From positions 24,025-88,024 of the forward strand of contig NZ_JAJFAT010000012.1 in the NCBI RefSeq assembly GCF_020711195.1: a stretch of 64,000 bases of DNA, read 5' to 3'. The translations under genes were made by a program, and so were the position numbers. This stretch comes from Halanaerobium polyolivorans. GTDB lineage: Bacteria > Bacillota > Halanaerobiia > Halanaerobiales > Halanaerobiaceae. Positions 9,590 to 18,481 of the stretch are shown piece by piece. Below the pieces are notes generated by a model. That model was not told the DNA's origin and did not search any database. It saw only the letters and a program-made list of their open reading frames with translations. Each line of letters starts with the position of its first letter. Position 1 is the first letter of the stretch.

Positions 9590-10179
9590 AGAACTTTAAC
9601 CTCCTCAACTTCTCCAAGATAACTTTCTATTATCTTTAGACCATCTTTTTTAATTTCTTGAGGAAGTCCAGCTCTGACAGTATAAACTCTTTCTGCACTT
9701 GCAGCACACAACCTGGCTGCACGACCAGATATATCTCTAAAATACCTGCCGAGTTTATAGCTGGGTACTATCCCCTGACCAACCTCATTGTGGACAATAA
9801 TTAAATTAAGTTCTTTTTTTAATGCTAGCTCGATAATGTTTTCAACCTCAGATAGTAGCTGATATTCAATTTCTTGATAATCTGCCTGCTCATTTTCCAG
9901 GAGCAAATTACTCAAATAAGTTGTTAAACAATCAAAAAGCACCGTTTTTTTTGATGATATTTCTTTGATTTTAGTGCTGATATTCAGAGGTTCTTCAATT
10001 GTCAACCAGCTATCAGGTCTCTGTTCTTTGTGAGCTTTGATTCTGGCCTTCATTTCACCATCAACAGCCTGTCCACTGGCCAGATATATAACATCATCAC
10101 CACCTAATTTTTCAGCTATTAATTCTGCAAAAGAACTTTTGCCACTTCTTGCTCCACCCAGTATTAAGATTATCCCCAT
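9586..10179 (-). CDS. cobU: Adenosylcobinamide kinase / adenosylcobinamide-phosphate guanylyltransferase
   Basis: The protein phosphorylates adenosylcobinamide and then transfers GMP to give adenosylcobinamide-GDP. It begins with ILILGGARSGKSSFAE, the CobU P-loop, and contains the conserved IVHNEVGQGIVPSYKLGR block with a following GRAARLCA. The frame extends to an ATG at 10194, but GGAGAGG lies 5-6 bases before the second ATG at 10179, and the family normally starts right before the P-loop, so I choose 10179 (197 residues). It sits between cobT and cobS with a 4-base overlap to cobS. Confidence 0.95.
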   Translation of the reverse strand: MGIILILGGARSGKSSFAELIAEKLGGDDVIYLASGQAVDGEMKARIKAHKEQRPDSWLTIEEPLNISTKIKEISSKKTVLFDCLTTYLSNLLLENEQADYQEIEYQLLSEVENIIELALKKELNLIIVHNEVGQGIVPSYKLGRYFRDISGRAARLCAASAERVYTVRAGLPQEIKKDGLKIIESYLGEVEEVKVL

Positions 10180-10206
10180 TCTATCCTCTCCCATCAGCTA
10201 ATCTTT

Positions 10207-11262
10207 TTATTCGTTTTCTTTACTAACACCAGCTTCTTCAAAAGTTGCCATATCTCTGATAATATTAACTGCTTGATCGAAAAATGGCAGTGCCAGTACT
10301 GCGCCTGTTCCCTCACCAAGCCTCATCTGCAGATCTATAAAAGGTTCAAGATTAAGTTCTTCATAAATCTTTATATGACCGGGTTCTGCTGATCTATGAG
10401 AAGGAAATAAATATTTTACAACTCCAGGGCATAATTTGTAGGCGGTTAGTGCTGCTGCAGCGGAAATTAATCCATCAATAACTACAGCTTTTTTCATTGC
10501 TGCTGCTCCAAGCATAACTCCTGCCATACCAGCAATTTCCAATCCTCCAACCGAAGCTAAAACATCGAGAGCATCTTCTTTATCAGGTTTATTATAATCA
10601 ATAGCTTTTTGAATTACATCAATCTTATTTTTAACACCTTCTTCATTAAGTCCAGTACCTTTACCAACAATTTTATTTAGCTCTAAACCAGTAAATACAG
10701 CCAGAACTGCACTACTTGGAGTTGTATTTGCAATTCCTACCTCTCCTGTAGATATAATATCTGCTCCTTCTTCTACAGCTTTTTTAGCCTGTTCAATACC
10801 AACTTCCAGAGCTTTAATTGCCTCTTCTCTTGTCATGGCAGCTCCTTTTGTCATGTTTTCAGTCCCAGCTTTGATTTTGGCTTTAACCAGGAGCTCACTA
10901 TCAATATCTTCTATCATACCAATATCTACAATTTTCAATTTTGCTCCAGAACCTTCTGCTAGAGCATTTATTGCTGCACCATTTGCTAAAAAATTATGTA
11001 CCATCTGTGTTGTTACAGATTGAGGATAAGCACTAACCCCTTCTGCAGCTACTCCATGATCACCTGCCATAATAATATGAACCTTGTTTTGCAGCTCAGG
11101 AAAAAGCTCACCATAAATCCCTGCCAGTTTTACAGCTATCTCCTCCAGCTTACCGAGACTCCCCTGAGGTTTTGTTAGCTGATCCAGCCTTATTTGAGCT
11201 TCACCCATCATCTTTTGATCCAGTTCATTAATTTCATTTAAAGTTTTTTCTAGTATTTTCAT
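10207..11262 (-). CDS. cobT: Nicotinate-nucleotide:dimethylbenzimidazole phosphoribosyltransferase
   Basis: It activates the lower-ligand base to its alpha-ribotide for nucleotide-loop assembly. The 351 residues are typical. Key motifs are TKPQGSLGKLE near the N-terminus, IIMAGDHGVAAEGVSAYPQ (about 84-102), STGEVGIANTTPSSA, and the C-terminal MRLGEGTGAVLALPFFDQA with the catalytic glutamate. No bluB or bza gene for dimethylbenzimidazole synthesis is seen in the window, so the natural base may be scavenged or may be another benzimidazole or purine. A GGAGG precedes the ATG at 11262. Confidence 0.97.
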   Translation of the reverse strand: MKILEKTLNEINELDQKMMGEAQIRLDQLTKPQGSLGKLEEIAVKLAGIYGELFPELQNKVHIIMAGDHGVAAEGVSAYPQSVTTQMVHNFLANGAAINALAEGSGAKLKIVDIGMIEDIDSELLVKAKIKAGTENMTKGAAMTREEAIKALEVGIEQAKKAVEEGADIISTGEVGIANTTPSSAVLAVFTGLELNKIVGKGTGLNEEGVKNKIDVIQKAIDYNKPDKEDALDVLASVGGLEIAGMAGVMLGAAAMKKAVVIDGLISAAAALTAYKLCPGVVKYLFPSHRSAEPGHIKIYEELNLEPFIDLQMRLGEGTGAVLALPFFDQAVNIIRDMATFEEAGVSKENE

Positions 11263-11371
11263 TTTGTACCTCCACTTAATTGTTTTTTTATTGCTTTATA
11301 TTTAATTTTCTTAATTAAATTAGATAAATTAAATTTATAAATAACCCTTTCAACTTAAACTTATATCTAAC

Positions 11372-12472
11372 TCAGCTTTTATCTAAAATATTTTGCAAAT
11401 GAGCAATTAAAAGATCATTATCTTTTCGACTTTTTACAGCAAGACGAATATAATCGTCCTCCAGTCCAGTAAAACTATTACAATTTCTGATCATAATTTT
11501 TGAATCCAATAATTTTTTCTGTAATTCCCGGGAAGTAATTCCCGCCCTGGAAATATCAATAAATATGAAATTAGCAGTTGGTCTGTATACTTCTAAAGTA
11601 TTAATACTGTTTAATTTTGAATAAAGATAAGATCTTTCTTTTGATATTTTATCAAGACTTGTTTTTAGATACTTTTTAATTTCCTCGCTATCCGAAAAAA
11701 TTATCTCTGCAGCCAGCTGAGCAAAATAATTAACGGACCAGGGATCTCTCTTTTTTTCTAAATCGCAACTTATATTTTCAGCTGCCAGTGTATATCCCAG
11801 CCGCAAACCAGGCAGTGCAAATAATTTAGTTAGAGAACGCATAATAATCAAGTTAGTATATTTATTCAGCAGCCTTAAAGCAGTATAATCTTCAGCAGCA
11901 GGAAGAAAATCGATAAAAGCTTCATCAAGTATAAGTAAAATATCTTTATCAGCAGCTGCAGCAAGTATCTTTTTTATCTCATTTAAATCTAGAAGAGCTG
12001 CTGTAGGATTATTCGGATTGCAGATAAATAATAGATCAATATCTTCAGACAGCTCTGCAATAAGCTCGTCAGTTTTAATCTTAAAATTATTTTCCTTTTT
12101 TAAGTTGAACCGTTTTATTTCTGAACCCATACTTTTTGCGGCAAGTTCGTATTCAGAAAAGGTGGGCTCTATCACCAGAACCTTTTTGGGCTGCAGCACT
12201 TTTGCAATCTGATAAATTAGTTCTGAGGCCCCACTGCCAACTGTTACTTTCGCCGAGCTTAGTTGATGGCGATTTGCAATTAATTTTTTAATCCTTTTTG
12301 CATTAGCTTCAGGATAATTTTTAATTCCCGAAACATTATTTTTGATTTCTTCTAAGATAATATCTGGAGGTCCTAAAAAATTTATATTTGCACTGAAATC
12401 TATTAATTCTTCAGTCTCAAAGCCACTTTCTGCTGCTGCTTTAATTAAGTTTCCTCCATGAAGATGTTCCAT
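11372..12472 (-). CDS. cobD: Threonine-phosphate decarboxylase (CobD), PLP-dependent
   Basis: A class I/II aminotransferase-fold protein that in cobalamin synthesis decarboxylates L-threonine-O-3-phosphate to (R)-1-amino-2-propanol phosphate. Motifs include the N-terminal EHLHGGNL, FSANINFLGPP, FICNPNNPTAALLD (about 148-161), LDEAFIDFLP, and the PLP lysine in MRSLTKLFALPGLRLGY. The related HisC has the same fold, but the HGGN start and the partner PduX identify CobD. The frame starts at TTG 12478, but ATG 12472 is preceded by GAGGG at good spacing and is preferred; it overlaps pduX by 32 bases. A 109-base gap separates it from cobT. Confidence 0.93.
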   Translation of the reverse strand: MEHLHGGNLIKAAAESGFETEELIDFSANINFLGPPDIILEEIKNNVSGIKNYPEANAKRIKKLIANRHQLSSAKVTVGSGASELIYQIAKVLQPKKVLVIEPTFSEYELAAKSMGSEIKRFNLKKENNFKIKTDELIAELSEDIDLLFICNPNNPTAALLDLNEIKKILAAAADKDILLILDEAFIDFLPAAEDYTALRLLNKYTNLIIMRSLTKLFALPGLRLGYTLAAENISCDLEKKRDPWSVNYFAQLAAEIIFSDSEEIKKYLKTSLDKISKERSYLYSKLNSINTLEVYRPTANFIFIDISRAGITSRELQKKLLDSKIMIRNCNSFTGLEDDYIRLAVKSRKDNDLLIAHLQNILDKS

Positions 12473-13352
12473 TGTCAACCCTCATTTCTATACCACCTGA
12501 AATCAACTTAACTTTTTTTAAAAACTTTAGTTCAGGTAATTTTTCTTTTAATTCTAATATTAGTTCTTTCTCTCTGAAATGGCTCGAAACCATAATACCT
12601 ATTAATGTCCCACTATGGGCAATATTGACACCATATATTTCTTTATTGTCAGCTGTAATCTCTATTAATTTTTCAAGAGCTTTTTTGGGAAGAATATGCT
12701 GATGAGCAAGACTACTTATTGTTGCAGCTCTTCCAATAAGCTGACAATCCTGTTCTCTAATTCCTTTTTTTAGAATAGTAAGTGCTTTTTTTACCTTTTT
12801 TTCTTTACTTTTATTTAAAACAGCAAGTTTTTCATTTTTATTAAACTTCAGAGAGTCTACTCGACCGGGTTCCTTAAAAAGAATGATATCCATTTCAGGT
12901 GCTTTCCCTAAATATTCAGCCTCTTTACCACTGCGGTGGTTGAAAATATAAAGTCCATCAAAAAACACACCATCACTTGGTTCAATACTAACTGCAATTT
13001 CTTTTAATAAATTTAAATCTATTTCTCTATTGATTAACATCATTATCGCTGCCAGGGTGGCTGAAATATCGGCTGTAGAAGAAGCCATTCCAGCAGCATT
13101 TATTAAATCTGAATTAATATTTATTTTCATTCCTTTTTTTGTCAGGCCAAATTCTTTTAACAAAAGTTCTGCAGCCTGTTGAGTTCGAGGTGCAAATTTA
13201 TTTATTTTTAGCTGTTTAATTGATTCATCAAGCTTAACATTCACCCTGCTGTAGAGATTAATTGGACAGGAAACTAAAAAATCGCTTCCACTAATACTAC
13301 CCTGAATAAGTTCTCCACAGCTGCCTGGAACCCTGACTGTCACTTCGCGCAC
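12441..13352 (-). CDS. pduX: L-threonine kinase, GHMP family (PduX)
   Basis: The enzyme phosphorylates L-threonine, giving the substrate of CobD for the aminopropanol linker. The 303-residue protein has the PduX signature VRVPGSCGELIQGSISG at the N-terminus and the GHMP glycine-rich loop AAGMASSTADISATLAAI (about 87-104). The start is GTG at 13352 with GGAG nine bases upstream. Its stop lies inside the following cobD, so the two linker genes are translationally coupled. GHMP kinases are a broad family, but the neighbours make this assignment firm. Confidence 0.92.
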   Translation of the reverse strand: MREVTVRVPGSCGELIQGSISGSDFLVSCPINLYSRVNVKLDESIKQLKINKFAPRTQQAAELLLKEFGLTKKGMKININSDLINAAGMASSTADISATLAAIMMLINREIDLNLLKEIAVSIEPSDGVFFDGLYIFNHRSGKEAEYLGKAPEMDIILFKEPGRVDSLKFNKNEKLAVLNKSKEKKVKKALTILKKGIREQDCQLIGRAATISSLAHQHILPKKALEKLIEITADNKEIYGVNIAHSGTLIGIMVSSHFREKELILELKEKLPELKFLKKVKLISGGIEMRVDNGTSSWRKLN

Positions 13353-13429
13353 AGGAAATCTCCTTTCTACTTAGAAAATACTAATTTTTATTCTAATACT
13401 AATTATCATGCTAAAATTAAAATATTATA

Positions 13430-14392
13430 TTATATTATATTATAAATACCTACTTTAAAAATTGCTGCTGCAGCTAAAAATATCAAGACCGATAAGTAAA
13501 TCAATTTATTCATTCTCAAAATATCATCGTCCTCAAATTCTTTAATTTTGTCTCCAAGATAGGCTCTGAAACTTTTTTCTCCATGATAATAATTATAGCC
13601 ACCAAACCTTAAAGAAAGTGCTCCTGCTGCAGCTGCCTCTGGATATCCTGCATTTGGACTGGGATGTTTGGCAGCATCTCTTCTCATAATCCTAAATGAA
13701 GCTCTAAAATCGTAGGCAAAAATAAAAGAAGCAGTTATAAAACTAAATCCGGTTATCCTGGCCGGTAAATAGTTTAATAAGTCATCTATCCTGGCAGCAG
13801 CTCTACCAAAATTAATATATTTCTCATTTTTGTAACCGAGCATCGAATCAAGAGTGTTAACAGCCTTATAAGTTACTGCAAGTGGAGTTCCACCAAGTAG
13901 ATAAAAAAACATGGGAGCTAAAATTCCATCAGAAGTATTTTCAGCCAGACTTTCTAAAGCAGCTCTTATCACATCTTCTTTACTTGAACTGCTGCAGTCT
14001 CTTCCTACAATCTGATTCACCCTTTTCCTGGCAGCTTCTAAATTATCCTCTTTAAGTGCAGAATAAACCTTTTTACCTGAATCAACAAGTCCTTTTAAAG
14101 CTAAACAGGAGCTAAAAAGCAGTAAATTAACAGTATAACCAAAATATTGATTTAAATTTAAGGCACCTCTTATGATCAAAGCAGTTATAATATATGCTGC
14201 AGCTATAACAATAAGTACCAGCACCAGTCCCCAAAATTTTTGAGAGCTTGGGCTCTGTTCTTTTTTTCTCAATTTCTTTTCCAAAAAATTTATAAATTTA
14301 CCTGTAATAACAACAGGATGAGGCAAAAATGCTGGATCTGAAATAATAAGGTCAATCAGCAGGGCAGCGGATAATAAGTAAATAGAGTCCAT
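13430..14392 (-). CDS. cbiB: Adenosylcobinamide-phosphate synthase (CbiB)
   Basis: This membrane protein attaches aminopropanol (phosphate) to adenosylcobyric acid. It shows the family start DSIYLLSAALLIDLIISDP with HPVVITGKFI, then RDCSSSSKEDVIRAALESLAE, NTSDGILAPMFFY and the C-terminal SPNAGYPEAAAAGAL. About five hydrophobic segments are visible. The frame begins with TTG at 14407, but ATG at 14392 follows GGGAGGG and starts two bases after the cbiA stop, so it is preferred. A 77-base spacer separates it from pduX. Confidence 0.95.
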   Translation of the reverse strand: MDSIYLLSAALLIDLIISDPAFLPHPVVITGKFINFLEKKLRKKEQSPSSQKFWGLVLVLIVIAAAYIITALIIRGALNLNQYFGYTVNLLLFSSCLALKGLVDSGKKVYSALKEDNLEAARKRVNQIVGRDCSSSSKEDVIRAALESLAENTSDGILAPMFFYLLGGTPLAVTYKAVNTLDSMLGYKNEKYINFGRAAARIDDLLNYLPARITGFSFITASFIFAYDFRASFRIMRRDAAKHPSPNAGYPEAAAAGALSLRFGGYNYYHGEKSFRAYLGDKIKEFEDDDILRMNKLIYLSVLIFLAAAAIFKVGIYNII

Positions 14393-14394
14393 TT

Positions 14395-15819
14395 TTAACC
14401 CTCCCAATTCTGCTTATATTCAAGTGCACTTTGCAGAATATTTTTCACTATTTTAGGATTTGAAGCAAAATGAAGGTGAAGATAAGAGGCCAGCACATTA
14501 TCATTTACACTATAACCACCTCTAGAATTCTGATATTGAAAATTTGATTCCAGCTCATTGATAGGACCAGATAATTTTGAATAGTGAAAAACATGGCCTC
14601 TGGCTTTTTCACCATTTTTAAACAATATATTATTGCTAATTGATTCAATTTCTCTATAACCCATTTCCTGCAGGCTATCTGTCATTTCAACATCGACGGG
14701 GAAAAGTGAACACATAGCATAACTTTTTCCATCAAAATTCTTGATACTGCTGCATAAATACATCAAACCACCACATTCAGCATAAAGCGGCAGACCAGAT
14801 TTAACTTTTGCAAGGAAATCGTTTTTGAAAGCTGAATTTGCTGAAAGTTCTTCTAAAAAACTTTCGGGAAATCCACCACCAAGGTAAAGAAAATCAACAT
14901 CTACTAAACTCTTATCATTTATAGGGCTAAAATATATTATTTCCGCTCCGGCATCTTTTAACATATCAAAATTACTTTGATAATAAAAATTAAATGCCTG
15001 ATCATAAGCAACACCGATTTTTATTTGATTATTTAATACTCTATTTTTAAACTCATCAGAAATAAAGTTAGTATCAATTTTTGCTGAAGTAATCTTTTTG
15101 CTTTTTGATTCTTCTAAAGTTAAGTCTTTTGCTGAAGAAGCTAAAACTTTTATCCTTTCAAGATCAATATATTCTTCAATCAGTGAACTTAATTTTTCGC
15201 CATAATCAATAACCCCACTACTTTCATCAGCTGGAACTAAACCCAGATGTCTTTCGGGAAGTTCAATCTCAATATTACGGGGTAGATAACCAAGTACTTC
15301 AACCCCGACCTTCTCTGACTCAACAGCTTCTTTGAGTAATCTATAGTGGCGTTGACTGCTAATATTGTTGATAATTACCCCTTTTAAATTCAATTCAGAA
15401 TCATAATTTTTATAGCCGTAAACGATAGCGGCAGCACTCTGGGCCAACTTCCCGGCATCTATAACCAGGATAACAGGAGCCTCAAGTATTTTTGCTATTT
15501 CAGCTGAACTGCTCTCAGAGTCAGCTCCTCTGCCATCATATAATCCCATAACACCTTCAATTATAGAAATATCGGCTTCAGCTGAATTTTTTAAAAAAAT
15601 TTCTTTTACACCTTTTCTGCCTAAAAAATAACTATCGAGGTTATAAGAATTATTTTCACACATCAAAGTATGAAAACCAGGATCTATATAATCCGGTCCT
15701 ACTTTAAAAGGCTGAACTTTGAGTCCTCTTTTTTTCAATGCCCTCATAATACCCAGGGAAATAGTTGTTTTACCGACTCCACTTCTGCTGCCTGCTATCA
15801 GCAGCCTGTTTCTATTCAT
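14395..15819 (-). CDS. cbiA: Cobyrinate a,c-diamide synthase (CbiA)
   Basis: An ATP- and glutamine-dependent amidotransferase acting on the a and c carboxyls of cobyrinate. The N-terminal synthetase domain begins LIAGSRSGVGKTTISLGI and contains PFKVGPDYIDPGFH and IEGVMGLYDGRG. The C-terminal class I glutaminase-like domain has FLYLGGGFPE, the nucleophile region PLYAECGGLMYL and the histidine in ASYLHLHFAS. Length (474) is normal. The start overlaps the end of cbiG by 8 bases. Confidence 0.96.
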   Translation of the reverse strand: MNRNRLLIAGSRSGVGKTTISLGIMRALKKRGLKVQPFKVGPDYIDPGFHTLMCENNSYNLDSYFLGRKGVKEIFLKNSAEADISIIEGVMGLYDGRGADSESSSAEIAKILEAPVILVIDAGKLAQSAAAIVYGYKNYDSELNLKGVIINNISSQRHYRLLKEAVESEKVGVEVLGYLPRNIEIELPERHLGLVPADESSGVIDYGEKLSSLIEEYIDLERIKVLASSAKDLTLEESKSKKITSAKIDTNFISDEFKNRVLNNQIKIGVAYDQAFNFYYQSNFDMLKDAGAEIIYFSPINDKSLVDVDFLYLGGGFPESFLEELSANSAFKNDFLAKVKSGLPLYAECGGLMYLCSSIKNFDGKSYAMCSLFPVDVEMTDSLQEMGYREIESISNNILFKNGEKARGHVFHYSKLSGPINELESNFQYQNSRGGYSVNDNVLASYLHLHFASNPKIVKNILQSALEYKQNWEG

Positions 15820-16924
15820 TGCCTAATTCCTCCTCAAATACTGCGAGTGTAATCCCTGAAAACTTTCTTTTATCCATAATTAATTTTCCTTTACCAGAAC
15901 TTACTATAGCTGCAGGTGCTGCGGCTGCAGCAACTCCGGTTATTTTTTTTACAAATTCGGATTTTTTAATATTCAAATCTGTTTCTATTTCTTTAATCTT
16001 AGTCCTGCTGACTATCTCAATTTCTAATTCATTTTTTTCTGCATAATCGAGGATACCCTTTTCATCCTTTTTAAGATCAATAGTTGCAATTTTTTTAATG
16101 CTTTTTTTATGAAGCTTTAATTCTTCCAGTAAATTATCTATAGCTTTAGCTATTCTGGCCTCAGGCATGTTTTTTCTACATCCAATGCCGATAACTATCA
16201 CCCGGGGTATCAACTGTAGTTCTACTGCTTTTAGATCCAGATTTTTATTAGAGATAACCACATTGAAATCTGCCTCTTTAAAACTGTTATTTAATATATT
16301 TTTATCATTTCTGCAGCCCTTTTTTTCCCTCAGCTTAAGCGGGTAAATATTTATCTGCTCATTAGTCTCAATTTTTATCTCATAATCAGTAAAGATATTC
16401 AACTTTTCTCCATTTACAAGGGCAGCATTGGCATATTTAAGCCTACTGAATGGTTCAATTTCACAGCCAATTCTTTTGGCAAGCAGATCTACTGCTTCTA
16501 AATTTCTGCAGTCAGTAGCAGTTGTAATTACCGGATTAGCTCCCAATCTTTTGGCAATATCCAGAGTCAGCTTATTTGCCCCACCTAAATGGCCAGAAAG
16601 TGTACTGATGACATTATTTCCGGTTTCATCAATCGTTATAACTGCAGGATCACTTTTTTTGCTCTGCAGATGAGGAGCTATCATTCTCACAACTATCCCA
16701 AGTGCCATTACAAAGATAAGTCCATCATAACTATTAAAAAGCTCAGCTGTTAAATCTTTAAGCGAACTATAATAATGAAAATTATCATTATTATTTCTCA
16801 TCTTTTCAGGCAGATAAACCTCAAAACTACTCATTTCTTTTTTTAAGCTCACTGCTAAGTTCTTTCCACCTGTAGTTAAGGCAATAATAGCTGTTTTAGC
16901 TTCAGCTTTATTGTGCTGTCTCAT
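15812..16924 (-). CDS. cbiG: Cobalt-precorrin-5A hydrolase (CbiG)
   Basis: CbiG opens the delta-lactone of cobalt-precorrin-5A and releases acetaldehyde during anaerobic ring contraction. The protein has an N-terminal alpha/beta region with the family block GLIFVMALGIVVRMIAPHL and TLSGHLGGANKLTLDIA (about 113-129). A C-terminal CobE-like domain follows with IGIGCRKNMPEARI and GVAAAAAPAAIVSS. ATG 16924 has GGAGG seven bases upstream and is preferred to the TTG one codon before. It lies between cbiJ (12-base gap) and cbiA (8-base overlap). Confidence 0.95.
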   Translation of the reverse strand: MRQHNKAEAKTAIIALTTGGKNLAVSLKKEMSSFEVYLPEKMRNNNDNFHYYSSLKDLTAELFNSYDGLIFVMALGIVVRMIAPHLQSKKSDPAVITIDETGNNVISTLSGHLGGANKLTLDIAKRLGANPVITTATDCRNLEAVDLLAKRIGCEIEPFSRLKYANAALVNGEKLNIFTDYEIKIETNEQINIYPLKLREKKGCRNDKNILNNSFKEADFNVVISNKNLDLKAVELQLIPRVIVIGIGCRKNMPEARIAKAIDNLLEELKLHKKSIKKIATIDLKKDEKGILDYAEKNELEIEIVSRTKIKEIETDLNIKKSEFVKKITGVAAAAAPAAIVSSGKGKLIMDKRKFSGITLAVFEEELGNE

Positions 16925-16936
16925 CAATCAACCTCC

Positions 16937-17704
16937 TCAATTACTTCTAAGATGATCTATCAGTTTATTAATCTCTTCAAATTTCTCCGGATAAACGACT
17001 TCTGGCCGCTCGATAATTATAATTGGCAGCTCCAGTTCAAGAGCTGCTTCAATTTTTGTTTTCAAGCCACCCCTGTTTCCACTTGCTTTAGTGACAACCA
17101 CATCTGCCCTGTATTCTTTAAAAATAGCCCGATTAAATTCTCTGCTGAAAGGACCCTGTAAAGCAGCAATATTGGCAGGAGTTAATCCTAAGTTTATTAA
17201 TTTAGCAAGAAATTTCTCAGCCGGCAGGATTCTAAAAAAAAGCCTTTCTTTATAATTTTCAATATTTTCTACAAAAATATTTGCCGTTTTAGAACCTGTG
17301 CTTAGAAAAATTCGCTGAAATTTATTGGCTTTCTCAGCTGCTTCCAGATAATCTTTTGCTTTTATCAATCTATTAGCTGGATATATACTCAAATCAAGGC
17401 TTTGCCTCTCATAACGCAAATATTCTCTACCACTTTTTTCTGCAGCTGAGATTGCATTTCTGGACAGTCTTTCAGCAAAAGGATGACTGGCATCTATTAT
17501 ATATTGAATATCATGTTCATTTATAAAATGCACCATTTCATCTTCTTTTAGTTTTTTTCTGATAGCCTTTACTGCATATTTTTCTTCCAGGAGTTTTTTC
17601 CCGTAATCAGTAGCTGTGGTCGCAATTATATCAATATCTATATTTTCTTTTAATTTCTCAATCAAACAATAGCTGTCAGAAGTACCAGCAAGTATCCAGA
17701 TCAT
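16937..17704 (-). CDS. cbiJ: Cobalt-precorrin-6A reductase (CbiJ/CobK)
   Basis: It reduces cobalt-precorrin-6A to 6B with a nicotinamide cofactor. The 255 residues begin IWILAGTSDSYCLIEKL. They contain IIDASHPFAERLSRNAISAA (about 70-89), a strong CobK signature, then LSTGSKT, GPFSREFNRA and VVTKASGNRGGLKTKIEAA. The ATG overlaps the TGA of cbiH by four bases. Confidence 0.95.
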   Translation of the reverse strand: MIWILAGTSDSYCLIEKLKENIDIDIIATTATDYGKKLLEEKYAVKAIRKKLKEDEMVHFINEHDIQYIIDASHPFAERLSRNAISAAEKSGREYLRYERQSLDLSIYPANRLIKAKDYLEAAEKANKFQRIFLSTGSKTANIFVENIENYKERLFFRILPAEKFLAKLINLGLTPANIAALQGPFSREFNRAIFKEYRADVVVTKASGNRGGLKTKIEAALELELPIIIIERPEVVYPEKFEEINKLIDHLRSN

Positions 17705-18444
17705 ATTTTATAACCTCTTGGTGTAATTATTTTATCATCCGAAATATAAGTATTTGAGTTCCCAATTATAACTGTTGTCAGCATATCAACTTTTTCTAAA
17801 GGCATCTCGACAAGAGTAGTAATCATTATCTCTTCTCCATCTCTTCCTACACTGCGGACAATTCCGACAGGTGTATCTGGACTCCGATGTTTAAGAAAGA
17901 TTTTCTTCGCTTCTTTAAGCTGCGTTTTTCTTTTGCTGCTGCGAGGATTATAAAGGGTTGTAATAAAATCAGCTTCTGCAGCAGCTTTTAACCTTTTTTT
18001 AATCTGTTCCCAGGGAGTTAAGATATCGCTTAAACTGATCACCGCATAATCATGCATCAGTGGAGCTCCAAGAACAGCAGCCGCAGCATTTGCAGCAGTT
18101 ATGCCTGCGATAACTTCAACTGTGATTGAAATATCATTTTTTTCAATCAATTCAAAAGCTGGCCCTGCCATTCCATATACTCCCGCATCACCACTGCTTA
18201 TAAGTGCTACTTTTTTACCCTCAGCAGCTAACTCAACCGCTTTTTCTACTCTTTCTACTTCTTTTCTCATTCCACTGGAATAAAGCTGTTGGTCTTCTCC
18301 TATTAATTCTTTTATGCATTCGATATATTTTTTATAGCCAACAATAACATCTACCTCATTTAAAACTTGATAAGCTCTACGGCTAATATCGGATAAATTA
18401 CCAGGACCAATACCAATTATATATAAGTCTTTATTTAACTGCAT
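17701..18444 (-). CDS. cbiH: Cobalt-precorrin-3 (precorrin-3B) C17-methyltransferase (CbiH)
   Basis: An SAM-dependent tetrapyrrole methylase that methylates C17 during ring contraction. The 247-residue sequence shows YIIGIGPGNLSDISRRA at the N-terminus, LISSGDAGVYGMAGPAFEL (about 80-98), IAGITAANAAAAVLGAPLMHD and TLYNPRSSKRKTQL, a combination specific for CbiH/CobJ. It lacks the C-terminal iron-sulfur extension found in some CbiH proteins. It is 37 bases downstream of the cbiF-cbiK fusion and overlaps cbiJ. Confidence 0.95.
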   Translation of the reverse strand: MQLNKDLYIIGIGPGNLSDISRRAYQVLNEVDVIVGYKKYIECIKELIGEDQQLYSSGMRKEVERVEKAVELAAEGKKVALISSGDAGVYGMAGPAFELIEKNDISITVEVIAGITAANAAAAVLGAPLMHDYAVISLSDILTPWEQIKKRLKAAAEADFITTLYNPRSSKRKTQLKEAKKIFLKHRSPDTPVGIVRSVGRDGEEIMITTLVEMPLEKVDMLTTVIIGNSNTYISDDKIITPRGYKI

Positions 18445-18481
18445 TTAATCATCCTCTCTGTAAACAACATTTTAGAGAATA